From an uncultured Bacteroides sp. (GTDB lineage: Bacteria; Bacteroidota; Bacteroidia; Bacteroidales; Bacteroidaceae): 64,000 nucleotides of DNA. This document shows, piece after piece, positions 51,926 to 60,685 of the stretch (positions are counted from its first letter, which is position 1; every line of letters begins with the position of its first letter). The notes under the pieces are model-generated. The model saw nothing but the letters and a program-made list of their open reading frames with translations. It was not told the origin of the DNA and searched no databases. Both the position numbers and the translations under genes were made by a program. The stretch spans positions 176,017-240,016 of the forward strand of contig NZ_CAUCSQ010000002.1 of the NCBI RefSeq assembly GCF_958445495.1, read 5' to 3'.

Positions 51926-53023
51926 TTAATTCACCTGCCAATGTTTATTCTGCAATATGGTTTCGTCACAATCCGCCGCTCCCGGATTATGAGTGTACAG
52001 TATCACGTATTTATCATAATAAGCGGGATATCCCGTAACATCCGTCAAAGTATTAAAAACCGTTTCAAGCTGTTCTTTATCCAATTGGTTATAGCGGCAA
52101 TCAAGCTTTCTCAAGTGATTGTCCACCGGGACGGACAAACTTTTTAACTGATTGTTGTAACAATCCAGACGCCACAATCCGGTATTCCCTGATACATCAA
52201 GGTCTGTCAATCGGTTAGAGCTACAATATAATTCCGTCAATGACTCCAACTTGTCCAGGAAATCCAGTTTCTTAAATGCACATCCTTCAATATGCAACAT
52301 ACTAATCATATTATCATCATCGATTTCCAGAGCTGACAACTGTGCCGTACCGGTCAGCTCTACCGTGCGCAATGCCGGCAACTTTCTCAACGACAGTGAA
52401 GTTATTCCATTATCCGTGCAATACAACGAGGTCAGCAGTTCACAAGACCCTATTTTTATTGAGGCCAGTTTCGGATTCGTATATATCTGTATTGTTTTCA
52501 GATTCACGCACTCATCAAAATGCAGTTCTTCCAGACTCTCCCAGTTTCCAATATTCATATACTCCAGATTGGGACAGGAAGTATTCAAATCCAAGACTTT
52601 ACTTTCTTTTATGCTATTTAATTCAATCCTCTCCATCCTTGGAAGATTTCCCAAACGGACATTACTTACCGGTATCAACAACCCGCTGACACTGAAAGCT
52701 GTCAATTCCTCCGCCCACACCTTTACCGTAAAACTTCTCGAAGGTTTATATCTGTATTGAATCGAAGCATTGCCGGGATATCCGACTTTCTGCAACCGCC
52801 CGTCCCCCCATTCGACAGCCATCCGTCCGCCACTCGCATTTATCTCCAACGTCTTCCATTCGCCGCCCGCATCCACCGTGAACTGGATGGTATTTGCATC
52901 TGTCAATTCGGGAATTTCGAAATCATCTCCAAACACACTTTTATCGTCCTCGGAACAGGAAGAGAATCCCAACAACAGGCATATTCCTATCAAGCCGGAT
53001 AACAGTTTCTTTTGTTTCATCAT
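51926..53023 (-). CDS. Leucine-rich repeat lipoprotein
   Basis: A 365-residue lipoprotein (lipobox FSSC, CSEDDKSVFG). After a short beta-rich segment (IQFTVDAGGEWKTLEI) come irregular LRR units of internalin type (LEYMNIGNWESLEELHFDECVNLKTI, LTELYCSSNRLTDLDVSG, LWRLDCYNNQLKSLSV, LRKLDCRYNQL). It ends with the Bacteroides LRR tail containing a DCDETILQ stretch. A surface protein-binding or glycan-binding role is usual; no sortase signal. Two adjacent ATGs could start the frame. Upstream of the M28 gene and likely cotranscribed. Confidence 0.85.
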   Translation of the reverse strand: MMKQKKLLSGLIGICLLLGFSSCSEDDKSVFGDDFEIPELTDANTIQFTVDAGGEWKTLEINASGGRMAVEWGDGRLQKVGYPGNASIQYRYKPSRSFTVKVWAEELTAFSVSGLLIPVSNVRLGNLPRMERIELNSIKESKVLDLNTSCPNLEYMNIGNWESLEELHFDECVNLKTIQIYTNPKLASIKIGSCELLTSLYCTDNGITSLSLRKLPALRTVELTGTAQLSALEIDDDNMISMLHIEGCAFKKLDFLDKLESLTELYCSSNRLTDLDVSGNTGLWRLDCYNNQLKSLSVPVDNHLRKLDCRYNQLDKEQLETVFNTLTDVTGYPAYYDKYVILYTHNPGAADCDETILQNKHWQVN

Positions 53024-53101
53024 GTATGGACTTTGGGTTAGTAACTCACAAAAGTAAGAAAAGAATTAGATAACAGACTCGATAGAATGCAAATTTATAA
53101 G

Positions 53102-53109
53102 TAACTTTG
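53102..53109 (+). promoter_or_regulatory. Putative -7 box of the CCxxHxxC protein gene
   Basis: TAACTTTG, 31 bases before the ATG at 53141. It rules out the in-frame TTG at 53117 as a likely start. Confidence 0.6.
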
Positions 53110-53140
53110 CACAAATTTGATTCGTAACTGTTATATTGGT

Positions 53141-53578
53141 ATGTGGATACTCGTTATAAGTCTGGTGCTGCTGGGTGTTATCGCACTGATAGCCGGAATC
53201 ATCCGCAATAAAAGACTGCAAAAGAAAATAGAAAAGGGTGAGCTGGACCGTATGCCGGAAGTGAAGGAAGTGGATGCGGAATGCTGCGGGCAACACGAAG
53301 TTTGCAAACGGGATAGTTTGTTGGCTGCTGTCAGCAAAAAGATAGAATATTACGATGATGAAGAGCTGGACCAGTTCATTGGCAGGTCCGGAAATGCTTA
53401 TACGGAAGAAGAGACGGATATGTTCCGGGATGTGCTGTACACGACATTGGACGCAGAAGTGGCCGGATGGGTACGCAGCCTTCAACTTCGTGGAATCGAA
53501 CTGCCGGATGATTTAAAAGACGAGGTCTTTCTGATTATCGGAGAAAGAAGAAGCGGAGAAGTAAAAAATGACAGATGA
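53141..53578 (+). CDS. Single-TM protein with CCxxHxxC motif, unknown function
   Basis: A 145-residue protein: N-terminal TM helix (LVISLVLLGVIALIAGII), a charged linker, then DAECCGQHEVCKRD, which could bind a metal through three Cys and one His. The C-terminal ~85 residues are acidic and helical (YYDDEELDQFIGRSGNAYTEEETDMFRDVLYTT cut into helices). No family is recognised with confidence. It is 99 bases upstream of the ABC-type metal permease on the same strand, so a role in metal handling is a reasonable guess only. Confidence 0.72.
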   Translation: MWILVISLVLLGVIALIAGIIRNKRLQKKIEKGELDRMPEVKEVDAECCGQHEVCKRDSLLAAVSKKIEYYDDEELDQFIGRSGNAYTEEETDMFRDVLYTTLDAEVAGWVRSLQLRGIELPDDLKDEVFLIIGERRSGEVKNDR

Positions 53579-53677
53579 CAGGCGGGTGAGAGATGATAGG
53601 CGGCCGTTGGGAAATGATAGCATGTCGTTATAGTCCGGTCACGGTTTTTGATTTTTAATCTTTAATTTTTTTATTAC

Positions 53678-54490
53678 TTGGATTTACTACAATATACATT
53701 CTTTCAACATGCCTTGTTGGGTAGTCTGCTGGCAAGTATCGCCTGCGGGATTATCGGTACATACATTGTTACCCGCCGCCTAGTATTTATCAGTGGAGGA
53801 ATCACCCATGCTTCTTTCGGAGGAATCGGGCTGGGATTGTTTGCCGGAATTTCTCCGATACTCTCGGCGGCCGTGTTCTCGGTTTTATCTGCTTTCGGGG
53901 TGGAGTGGCTTAGCAAGCGGAAAGATATGCGCGAAGATTCCGCCATTGCGGTATTCTGGACATTGGGGATGGCACTCGGAATCATGTTCAGCTTCCTATC
54001 GCCGGGATTTGCCCCCGACTTATCCGCTTATCTTTTCGGAAATATCCTGACTATCAATCAAACTGACTTATGGTTGCTCGGCATATTAGCGCTCATTCTG
54101 ACCGGATTCTTTTATCTGTTTATCCGTCCTATCGTATATATTGCTTTTGACCGCGAATTTGCACGCTCGCAGAAGATTCCGGTAGAGATATTCGAATACG
54201 TATTGATGATGTTCATCGCATTGACAATTGTAGCTTGTCTTCGGATGGTAGGTATCGTGTTAGCCATTTCCCTTCTCACCATCCCGCAAATGACAGCTAA
54301 CCTCTTCACTTACAGTTTCAAGAAAATCATCTGGTTATCTATCGGTATCGGTTTCTTGGGATGCTTGGGCGGATTGTTCATTTCTTATCATTGGAAAGTT
54401 CCTTCGGGAGCTTCAATCATATTCTTCTCTATCCTGATTTATGCCGTCTGCAAAATCGGAAAGAGTTGTTGCATGAAAAAGTCATCATAA
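53678..54490 (+). CDS. ABC-type metal ion permease (ZnuB/MntB family)
   Basis: A 270-residue polytopic permease with about eight TM helices. The family signature GGITHASFGGIGLGLFAG is near residue 40, with EWLSKRKDMREDSAIAVFWTLGMALGIMF afterwards. It imports zinc, manganese or iron together with a binding protein and an ATPase, neither of which is encoded nearby. The best start is a TTG at 53678; no good ATG lies near. It is 12 bases before tsaE. Confidence 0.85.
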   Translation: MDLLQYTFFQHALLGSLLASIACGIIGTYIVTRRLVFISGGITHASFGGIGLGLFAGISPILSAAVFSVLSAFGVEWLSKRKDMREDSAIAVFWTLGMALGIMFSFLSPGFAPDLSAYLFGNILTINQTDLWLLGILALILTGFFYLFIRPIVYIAFDREFARSQKIPVEIFEYVLMMFIALTIVACLRMVGIVLAISLLTIPQMTANLFTYSFKKIIWLSIGIGFLGCLGGLFISYHWKVPSGASIIFFSILIYAVCKIGKSCCMKKSS

Positions 54491-54502
54491 TAGATATAGT
54501 AT

Positions 54503-54916
54503 ATGGAAATCAAAATTCAATCACTGGAAAGTATCCATGAAGCAGCCCGGGAATTCATCGCTGCCATGGGTGACAACACCGTATTTGCATTATACGGCAA
54601 AATGGGGGCCGGTAAAACCACATTCGTCAAAGCGCTTTGCGAAGAATTGGGTGTAACGGACGTCATCAGCTCTCCTACTTTTGCTATTGTCAACGAATAC
54701 CGTTCGGACGAAACCGGGGAGTTAATCTATCACTTCGATTTTTACCGTATCAAAAAACTAAGCGAAGTGTACGACATGGGGTACGAAGATTATTTCTACA
54801 GCGGTGCCCTTTGTTTTATCGAATGGCCGGAACTCGTGGAGGAATTGCTGCCGGGCGATGCCGTTAAAGTGACGATTGAAGAATTGGAAGACGGAAGCAG
54901 AGTGATTAAACTATGA
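54503..54916 (+). CDS. tsaE: tRNA threonylcarbamoyladenosine biosynthesis ATPase TsaE
   Basis: A 137-residue P-loop ATPase with Walker A GKMGAGKT (32-39), SSPTFAIVNEY, HFDFYRIKKLSEVYDMGYED and the IEWPE motif. It works with TsaB, TsaC and TsaD to make t6A37 in ANN-decoding tRNAs, upstream of the MtaB reaction. Its stop overlaps the next start (ATGA). Confidence 0.95.
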   Translation: MEIKIQSLESIHEAAREFIAAMGDNTVFALYGKMGAGKTTFVKALCEELGVTDVISSPTFAIVNEYRSDETGELIYHFDFYRIKKLSEVYDMGYEDYFYSGALCFIEWPELVEELLPGDAVKVTIEELEDGSRVIKL

Positions 54917-55140
54917 CCGGACAATATATCGTACAAGGAATCTTTGCGCTGGCAGGAACGATTTCCCTGCTGGCGTCATTGCTGAACTGGGACTGGTTCT
55001 TCACAACACGAAACGCACAAACTATCGTCCGAAATGCTGGACGAAACCGGGCACGGCTTTTCTACGGGATATTAGGGGTTATCATCATCGGCATGGCTGT
55101 ATTTTTCTTTGTAGAAACACGAAAAGCCGCAGGAGGATAA
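54913..55140 (+). CDS. Imm17-like two-TM membrane protein
   Basis: A 75-residue protein with two TM helices (GIFALAGTISLLASLL and YGILGVIIIGMAVFFFV) linked by a basic loop WFFTTRNAQTIVRNAGRNRARL. The central TTRNAQTIVRN...GRNRARLFYGILG pattern matches the Immunity protein 17 family. Many Imm17 members are orphans away from polymorphic-toxin loci, and this one follows tsaE directly, so a general membrane role may be as likely as immunity. No toxin gene is seen nearby. Confidence 0.75.
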   Translation: MTGQYIVQGIFALAGTISLLASLLNWDWFFTTRNAQTIVRNAGRNRARLFYGILGVIIIGMAVFFFVETRKAAGG

Positions 55141-55252
55141 ACCTGTCTCGGAAGACAGAAAAGCGAAAACAACTAATGAATATATCTTGCAAAAATCCGG
55201 CAATCCAAACTATAGCATGCCGGGAAATATGAAATTATCTCTATCGGTATTT

Positions 55253-55331
55253 AGGGGTCTTTTGCCCGCAGAAGACAATGTAGAGGGTGATTCGGATGTT
55301 TTTGCCGAACTATAAGACCCGGACTTTTTTT
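55253..55331 (+). ncRNA. Candidate structured RNA with intrinsic terminator
   Basis: Outer stem GGGTCTT (55255-55261) pairs with AAGACCC (55314-55320). Inside, CCC/GGG (near 55265-55287) and TTCGG (55291-55295)/CCGAA (55305-55309) could form two further helices, giving a three-way junction. A GGACTTTTTTT tail follows. A weak -7-like TATCTTGC lies at 55183. No match to a known RNA family is claimed. Confidence 0.45.
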
Positions 55332-55430
55332 ATTATTGTTCGATATTCAAGAAAAACCCGGATGTATATGCAACTGCAAGGCAGATTTCCTCCTCTGAAA
55401 GAAACTGTTGAACGGACAGTCCGGGATTTA

Positions 55431-56741
55431 TCATAATAGTTGCCGGGATTTCATCTCCAGATATCTGTTAATCACATCAATCGAAAGATTTTCCGGCGTA
55501 GTCAGCAAGGAATGGATTCCATGCTGCTTCAAGGTGGATACAATCAAGCGTTTCTCGAAAGCGAATTTCTCAGCAATCACATGCTGATAATAACTTTCCG
55601 TATCTTTTGCCGGACGGGCGACGTATTCTTTCAAATCGGCATCTTCGAAGAAAACGACGAGCAGGCGGTGCTGGCGGTTTAGTTGTTTCAAATAGGCCAA
55701 TTGTCGGTTCATGCTTCCCATACTTGAAAAATTCGTATATAATACTAACAGGCTACGTTTACTGATATGTTTGTTCAAATGGACACAAAGGGCCGAAAAG
55801 TCCGTTTCCCCGAAAGTAGTCTGCTGGCTATAAAGGTTTTCCAACAATGTCTGCATATATCCCGGTTGCCGGGAAGCCGGGACAAAAGTGTCGAAATGTT
55901 CATCGAAAGTCACTAATCCGGCTTTATCTTCTTTCCGCATGGCAACATACGAGAGCACTAGAGAAGCGTTAATCGCATAATCCAACAAAGTCATTCCATG
56001 AAAAGCCTGTTGCATCACCCTTCCCTTATCTATCACGCTGTAAATCTGTTGCGAACGTTCGTCCTGATAGACGTTCACCATCAGTTCATGCCTGCGGGCA
56101 CTCGCTTTCCAGTTGATAGTGCGGTAATCATCTCCCTTCACATATTCTTTTATCTGTTCAAATTCCGTATGATGCCCTACCCGCCGAATGCGCTTTATGC
56201 CTAACTCGGTCAGATTATCGCTCATAGCCAACAATTCATATTGGCGAAGCATCAGATAAGACGGATATACTTTGACATCCAGAGGCTCCGCACAAGTATA
56301 ACGGCGGGAAACCAATCCGAGCCGCCCGCTCGCAAAGACTCTGACATATCCGAACGAATATACGCCGCGATGGGTCGGACGAAGACGGTAAACGACCGTT
56401 TTTCCTTCATTTGCCCGAAGTTTCAGACGAAAGTCAACATCACGCTTTTGAAATATAAAAGGAATCTCGTCGATGATTTCCAAAGATACAGGCTGCGGAT
56501 AATCGTTTTCCACCCGGATGCTTACCTCATTTTCATCACCATTGGAAAAACGGCCGGCACACTGGCGTGAAGCCCGGATTCCACGAATACGGTAAAGGAT
56601 ATATGCATCTGCCGATACTGTCAGCAATAAGACGAACAGCGCCCATTGCCCGATGACAAAAAATGGGGTAAAAACATATCCGCTACCCAACAACAGGATA
56701 ACGACGATAAGGGCGATATAGAAACGACGAGTTAAAAACAA
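55431..56741 (-). CDS. DUF58 domain protein
   Basis: A 436-residue membrane protein. Two N-terminal TM helices (residues ~7-47) precede a beta-rich middle (VSIRVENDYPQPVSLEIIDE) and the conserved DUF58 core ELGIKRIRRVGHHTEFEQIKEYVKGDDYRTINWKAS (in pieces). The rest is a von Willebrand A-like domain (QQIYSVIDKGRVM). DUF58 proteins are partners of MoxR AAA+ ATPases. Last gene of the SpoIIM-MoxR operon. Confidence 0.88.
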   Translation of the reverse strand: MFLTRRFYIALIVVILLLGSGYVFTPFFVIGQWALFVLLLTVSADAYILYRIRGIRASRQCAGRFSNGDENEVSIRVENDYPQPVSLEIIDEIPFIFQKRDVDFRLKLRANEGKTVVYRLRPTHRGVYSFGYVRVFASGRLGLVSRRYTCAEPLDVKVYPSYLMLRQYELLAMSDNLTELGIKRIRRVGHHTEFEQIKEYVKGDDYRTINWKASARRHELMVNVYQDERSQQIYSVIDKGRVMQQAFHGMTLLDYAINASLVLSYVAMRKEDKAGLVTFDEHFDTFVPASRQPGYMQTLLENLYSQQTTFGETDFSALCVHLNKHISKRSLLVLYTNFSSMGSMNRQLAYLKQLNRQHRLLVVFFEDADLKEYVARPAKDTESYYQHVIAEKFAFEKRLIVSTLKQHGIHSLLTTPENLSIDVINRYLEMKSRQLL

Positions 56742-56828
56742 CTTGGCTATTAGAATATTAATGATTAAAAATTGAAGTCCACAGTCGGATTACAGCATAA
56801 ATACCATCTGTCAACTCTCATTTACCTT

Positions 56829-57803
56829 TTATTTCGGAACTTCCACTTTATCAATCAGACGTTGTGTCACTTTGACCGGAGAATAACCTTCCATTTCAGC
56901 TTCCGCAGTCAGGATAAGGCGATGTTGAAGCACGTAGGGAGCGACAAATTTAATATCTTCCGGCGTTACAAAATCCCGGCCCTGCAACAGCGCATACGCC
57001 TTCGACGATTGCAGCATGGCTATGGACGCACGCGGAGAAGCTCCCAGATATACGGCTTTGCTGGTACGGGTCTGCTGCACTATCAACGCGATATATTGAA
57101 GCAACGTGCGGTCTACGAATACCTGATTCATAAAGGTACGAAGTGACAGTAATTCTTCTTTCGTAATGACAGGAACCACATCATCCAACTTCACCAATGC
57201 GGCATTGGCATGATGGCGTTCCAGGATATTCACTTCCTCTTCCAAGGAGGGATAATCCATCGTTATCTTCATCAGGAAACGGTCGAGTTGCGCTTCGGGA
57301 AGCTTGTATGTTCCTTCTTGTTCTACCGGATTCTGGGTAGCCAGAATCGTATAAAATTCTCCCATCCGGTAGGTAGTTCCGTCGATACTGATTTGGCGTT
57401 CTTCCATCACTTCAAACAGGGCGGCCTGTGTTTTGGCAGGAGCGCGGTTAATCTCGTCCACCAACACGATATCCGCAAAAATCGGTCCTTGATGGAAATC
57501 GAAGTTATTGGTTTTCATATTGAACACCGTAGTCCCCAATACATCACTCGGCATCAAATCCGGGGTGAACTGAATACGGCTGAAACCGGCATTTACCAGG
57601 CGGGCGGTCAAGCGGGCCAGCAATGTCTTCGCAACTCCCGGAACCCCTTCTATCAGTACGTGCCCGTTCGCCAGAATGGCTGTCAATACCAAATCGACGG
57701 TTTGTTCCTGCCCGACAATGATGGAAGCAATCCGGTCTTTCACTTCTTGTATCTTCTCGGAAAAGAGTGTTAAATCTACCCGTTGTCCTGTATTCTCTTC
57801 CAT
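56829..57803 (-). CDS. MoxR family AAA+ ATPase
   Basis: A 324-residue AAA+ ATPase. Walker A is EGVPGVAKTLLARLTARL, with the usual GxxGxxKT core; Walker B FADIVLVDEINRAPAKTQAALFEVMEE, sensor I ATQNPVEQEGTY and the arginine-containing ASPRASIAMLQSSKA follow. MoxR proteins are chaperone-like ATPases that assemble or activate partner complexes through vWA or DUF58 proteins; the partner here is 55431-56741. It lies 11 bases after the DUF4350 gene. Confidence 0.93.
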   Translation of the reverse strand: MEENTGQRVDLTLFSEKIQEVKDRIASIIVGQEQTVDLVLTAILANGHVLIEGVPGVAKTLLARLTARLVNAGFSRIQFTPDLMPSDVLGTTVFNMKTNNFDFHQGPIFADIVLVDEINRAPAKTQAALFEVMEERQISIDGTTYRMGEFYTILATQNPVEQEGTYKLPEAQLDRFLMKITMDYPSLEEEVNILERHHANAALVKLDDVVPVITKEELLSLRTFMNQVFVDRTLLQYIALIVQQTRTSKAVYLGASPRASIAMLQSSKAYALLQGRDFVTPEDIKFVAPYVLQHRLILTAEAEMEGYSPVKVTQRLIDKVEVPK

Positions 57804-57814
57804 AAATTCCTTCT

Positions 57815-59128
57815 TTATATATGATTGGTTATTTCATTCATCTTATCAACAAGCATTTTCATCCGGTCGGCATCAACAGTACGCCCTCCGTAAACCACCG
57901 GCCGCACTTCACGGATAAGCTTCGCTATTTCTTCTGCATCCATCCCCGTTTTCCGGGCAATCTTGTGGAAAGAGCGTTCATCATCCGCCGCTTCTTCCAC
58001 ATCTACCTGGATTTCCCGTCTTAATTCTTCCGCGAAATATATAAACTTTTTACGTACCAAATCCGCATGTTCTCCTTTTTGATAATAAAGGGTTCCTATC
58101 AGTTCGATAAACTCGATTGATTTGTTCGCCGGTTCACGAATGACAGGTATCGCCCGCTGCCTCCTTCGTGCGGAAGTTATCATAAACAACAATATGCCGA
58201 CCATCGTCAGATACAAAGCCCAACGAAGCGGTTGCCGAGAAAGCAAATAACGGAAAGGGGATTGCCGCACTTCCGCAGTTTCTCCGGTATATCCTTCGGT
58301 ACGTACAACCGGAAGTTCTCCCATTTGTGACAACAAGCGGAAGATATAGGTCGAGTTTCCTTCGTCGAGCATACCGTAGTTGGTAAAAATCAAAGGAGTG
58401 GAAACGAGGATAATCTCTCCTTTTCCAACCGGACAGGTTATAGCCACCGGGCAATAACAAACCGTATCCGTTCTTATTTCCAGGGAATCGGCCATTACTT
58501 TCCCTGTCTCCGAAGATATGGAATCTGTTCCTGTGTCATATCGATATTCATCTGCATGGAGTACTTTCTGAGACAATACTTCTCCCGGCAATGAGTCTAC
58601 CCGGAAATAAGAAGAACAAAGATGAGGATAGAAATAAAAAGTCTGCCGGGGATAAATGTCCCGGGTTCCCACCCAGCAGATGCTGTCTTTCGCAGACAGG
58701 GAAACCGCATATTTCTTCAAGCTCATCGGGCTAAAATAATAACGGTAAGATTCAAAATTCAATGTATCTTTCAAATACCGGCTGAACGTGGTGCTAACCA
58801 GCATAATCTTATTTCCCCGTTCCGCCATCTTCAATAAAGACTTCACATCCAATTCTGACAAAAAGATGTCATAGGCGACTGCCAATATTCCCCGGCGGCA
58901 TAGCGTATCTTCCCGTTCCAACTGATAGAATGTCTTTTTCGACAACGTATAGCTGCCCGGCAAAGAAACGGACAACAGGCTATCGAATACCGCACATCCG
59001 AAAGGTTGGGTATCATAACGGCTGAAAGTAGGCGTCCACACAAACTCCTTCGGCAGGTTGCACTCCACCGCAAACATAACTGTCAGAAAAGCGACGATAA
59101 AGAGAATAAACCAACGGTTTCTTTTCAT
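57815..59128 (-). CDS. DUF4350 membrane protein
   Basis: A 437-residue protein with N-terminal TM (FILFIVAFLTVMFAVE) and a second TM near 315 (LRWALYLTMVGILLFMITSARR). The extracytoplasmic region opens VWTPTFSRYDTQPFGCAVFDSLL, the typical DUF4350 start, which resembles a glutamine amidotransferase-like fold in this phylum. A C-terminal helical domain (EFIELIGTLYYQKGEHADLVRKK) faces the cytoplasm. Its ATG overlaps the DUF4129 stop. Function unknown. Confidence 0.82.
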   Translation of the reverse strand: MKRNRWFILFIVAFLTVMFAVECNLPKEFVWTPTFSRYDTQPFGCAVFDSLLSVSLPGSYTLSKKTFYQLEREDTLCRRGILAVAYDIFLSELDVKSLLKMAERGNKIMLVSTTFSRYLKDTLNFESYRYYFSPMSLKKYAVSLSAKDSICWVGTRDIYPRQTFYFYPHLCSSYFRVDSLPGEVLSQKVLHADEYRYDTGTDSISSETGKVMADSLEIRTDTVCYCPVAITCPVGKGEIILVSTPLIFTNYGMLDEGNSTYIFRLLSQMGELPVVRTEGYTGETAEVRQSPFRYLLSRQPLRWALYLTMVGILLFMITSARRRQRAIPVIREPANKSIEFIELIGTLYYQKGEHADLVRKKFIYFAEELRREIQVDVEEAADDERSFHKIARKTGMDAEEIAKLIREVRPVVYGGRTVDADRMKMLVDKMNEITNHI

Positions 59129-59739
59129 GCAGCCCCTCCTTTCCTCACTTCTTCCTGTAAAGTTTGCATTACCCGGAAAAGTTCTCCGGTCGCTTCAAAG
59201 TTTCCATAACGTACCCGCAAAAAATGAGTAGTCATCTGCCGGAAAGCCGGTAACCGTACTTCATAAATATATTGTGTGGGTGTCTTATAGAGCTGCCAAT
59301 CAATCTGCCCCGCATCGCTCAACTGTTTCAACGTCTGCAAATAGAGCAAACGCACCGCTTCCCTATAATCCTGACGGGAAAGGGCTTCATCAATCCCTTT
59401 CGGGAAATCGACCCCGTAAATGGTATCTTCCTCAACCGTATATGGCAACGCATTCCGGCGTGAATACGTAAACAGTTCCGGCCGTTTTTTATAAACCAGC
59501 CAGATTATCAGCAATAAAATAATGACAGCTACGAGAATCAGGATTAACCCTGAATATTCTTCTGCAAAATGACTTCCGAATATTTTACGCATGAAATCCC
59601 CAAACTGCTTGCTGAGCCATTCGAAAATATTAATTTCCGGAGTAATCAGCTCACGGTTATAATCATACGCCGAATCTGAGCGAAAAGCTGCAAGCTGCGC
59701 AGAATCACAAACCAATGTATCGGCCGGGGAAACAATCAT
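59125..59739 (-). CDS. DUF4129 domain protein
   Basis: A 204-residue protein with one TM (GLILILVAVIILLLIIWLVY, ~residue 72) and a C-terminal DUF4129 helical domain (DYREAVRLLYLQTLKQLSDAGQIDW split over two helices, then RQMTTHFLRVRYGNFEAT). A GTG at 59784 is also in frame and would overlap the preceding gene; the ATG at 59739 is used. DUF4129 domains recur in MoxR clusters, fused to transglutaminase-like domains elsewhere. Confidence 0.8.
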   Translation of the reverse strand: MIVSPADTLVCDSAQLAAFRSDSAYDYNRELITPEINIFEWLSKQFGDFMRKIFGSHFAEEYSGLILILVAVIILLLIIWLVYKKRPELFTYSRRNALPYTVEEDTIYGVDFPKGIDEALSRQDYREAVRLLYLQTLKQLSDAGQIDWQLYKTPTQYIYEVRLPAFRQMTTHFLRVRYGNFEATGELFRVMQTLQEEVRKGGAA

Positions 59740-59755
59740 CTGCCTGAATCCGTTC

Positions 59756-60685
59756 TTAAAGTTTATCAAAATTGTCAATATCACTTTCTACCGTGATACT
59801 GTCAACCACTTCCGAGGCATGCCCGTACTGGTAGGCTAACCCGACAATCGAAAATATCATCGCGAGGTAGGTTCCGAATGCCTGGATAATGGCTAGCAAA
59901 TAGAGAAAGAAATTATATCCCGCAGATACGGTCACTTCACTTCCGCCGACATCACTCACTGCAAAAAAATATTTTACCACAGTAGCGATATACCAGGGCA
60001 TCATCGTCACTCCCTGCAGGACATTGGCTATGAATCCCATCACGATGGAAATTAAAAAGACTCCTCCCCATGTGGCAAATCCCAAACGGAATGTCTTTTT
60101 GAAAGCTCCCATCAGCGTAATGTCTTCAAACAGGTAAACCGGCGCCAGCAAAGCAAGGGGGACCAAAAAAGCAAACATAAACGGAACGGTCAAAAACAGG
60201 GTAAACGGTGACAAAGCAACCAAAACACCGACAACGCCTCCCACCAGCAATACCAATATGACACATGCTGCTACCATTAAAAGCAATCTCTTCATATTAC
60301 GGAACAACAAAGGCCGCAACATGCTCAACGTCATTCCTTGCAAACGTTCTTCGCGCTCATTATACACACGAATCAGCGCATATACCAAAGATGTCAACAT
60401 GACAGTGCCTATTATACAAAGAAGCATATATAGTCCGTAATAAGAACCGATAGCCACAAGGGATGAAGGGACCACCATGTCATTCGCACCGGCCGACATT
60501 TCCAACGCTCCGCCCATCAGCCCGTTTAAGCTCAACGCCTGAACAAGACATAGCGGCAACAACAAATAAGTAACGAATTTCAGCAGTAACTTCCAATTTT
60601 CCTTTAGAAAATCAAAAGAGGCATTCAACTTCTCACCAAAAGGACGTTTTACATACATCGCAATCTTAGGTTTCTGTGATTCCAT
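59756..60685 (-). CDS. Multi-pass membrane protein of the MoxR cluster
   Basis: A 309-residue membrane protein. A cytoplasmic N-terminus (KPKIAMYVKRPFGEKLNASF) is followed by about six TM helices, including LLLKFVTYLLLPLCLVQAL, LLMVAACVILVLLVGGVVGV and WGGVFLISIVMGFIANVL. It resembles DUF4013-type glycerophosphoryl diester phosphodiesterase-like membrane domains only loosely. The start overlaps the upstream stop by 20 bases. Position is constant in this operon type; function unknown. Confidence 0.75.
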   Translation of the reverse strand: MESQKPKIAMYVKRPFGEKLNASFDFLKENWKLLLKFVTYLLLPLCLVQALSLNGLMGGALEMSAGANDMVVPSSLVAIGSYYGLYMLLCIIGTVMLTSLVYALIRVYNEREERLQGMTLSMLRPLLFRNMKRLLLMVAACVILVLLVGGVVGVLVALSPFTLFLTVPFMFAFLVPLALLAPVYLFEDITLMGAFKKTFRLGFATWGGVFLISIVMGFIANVLQGVTMMPWYIATVVKYFFAVSDVGGSEVTVSAGYNFFLYLLAIIQAFGTYLAMIFSIVGLAYQYGHASEVVDSITVESDIDNFDKL

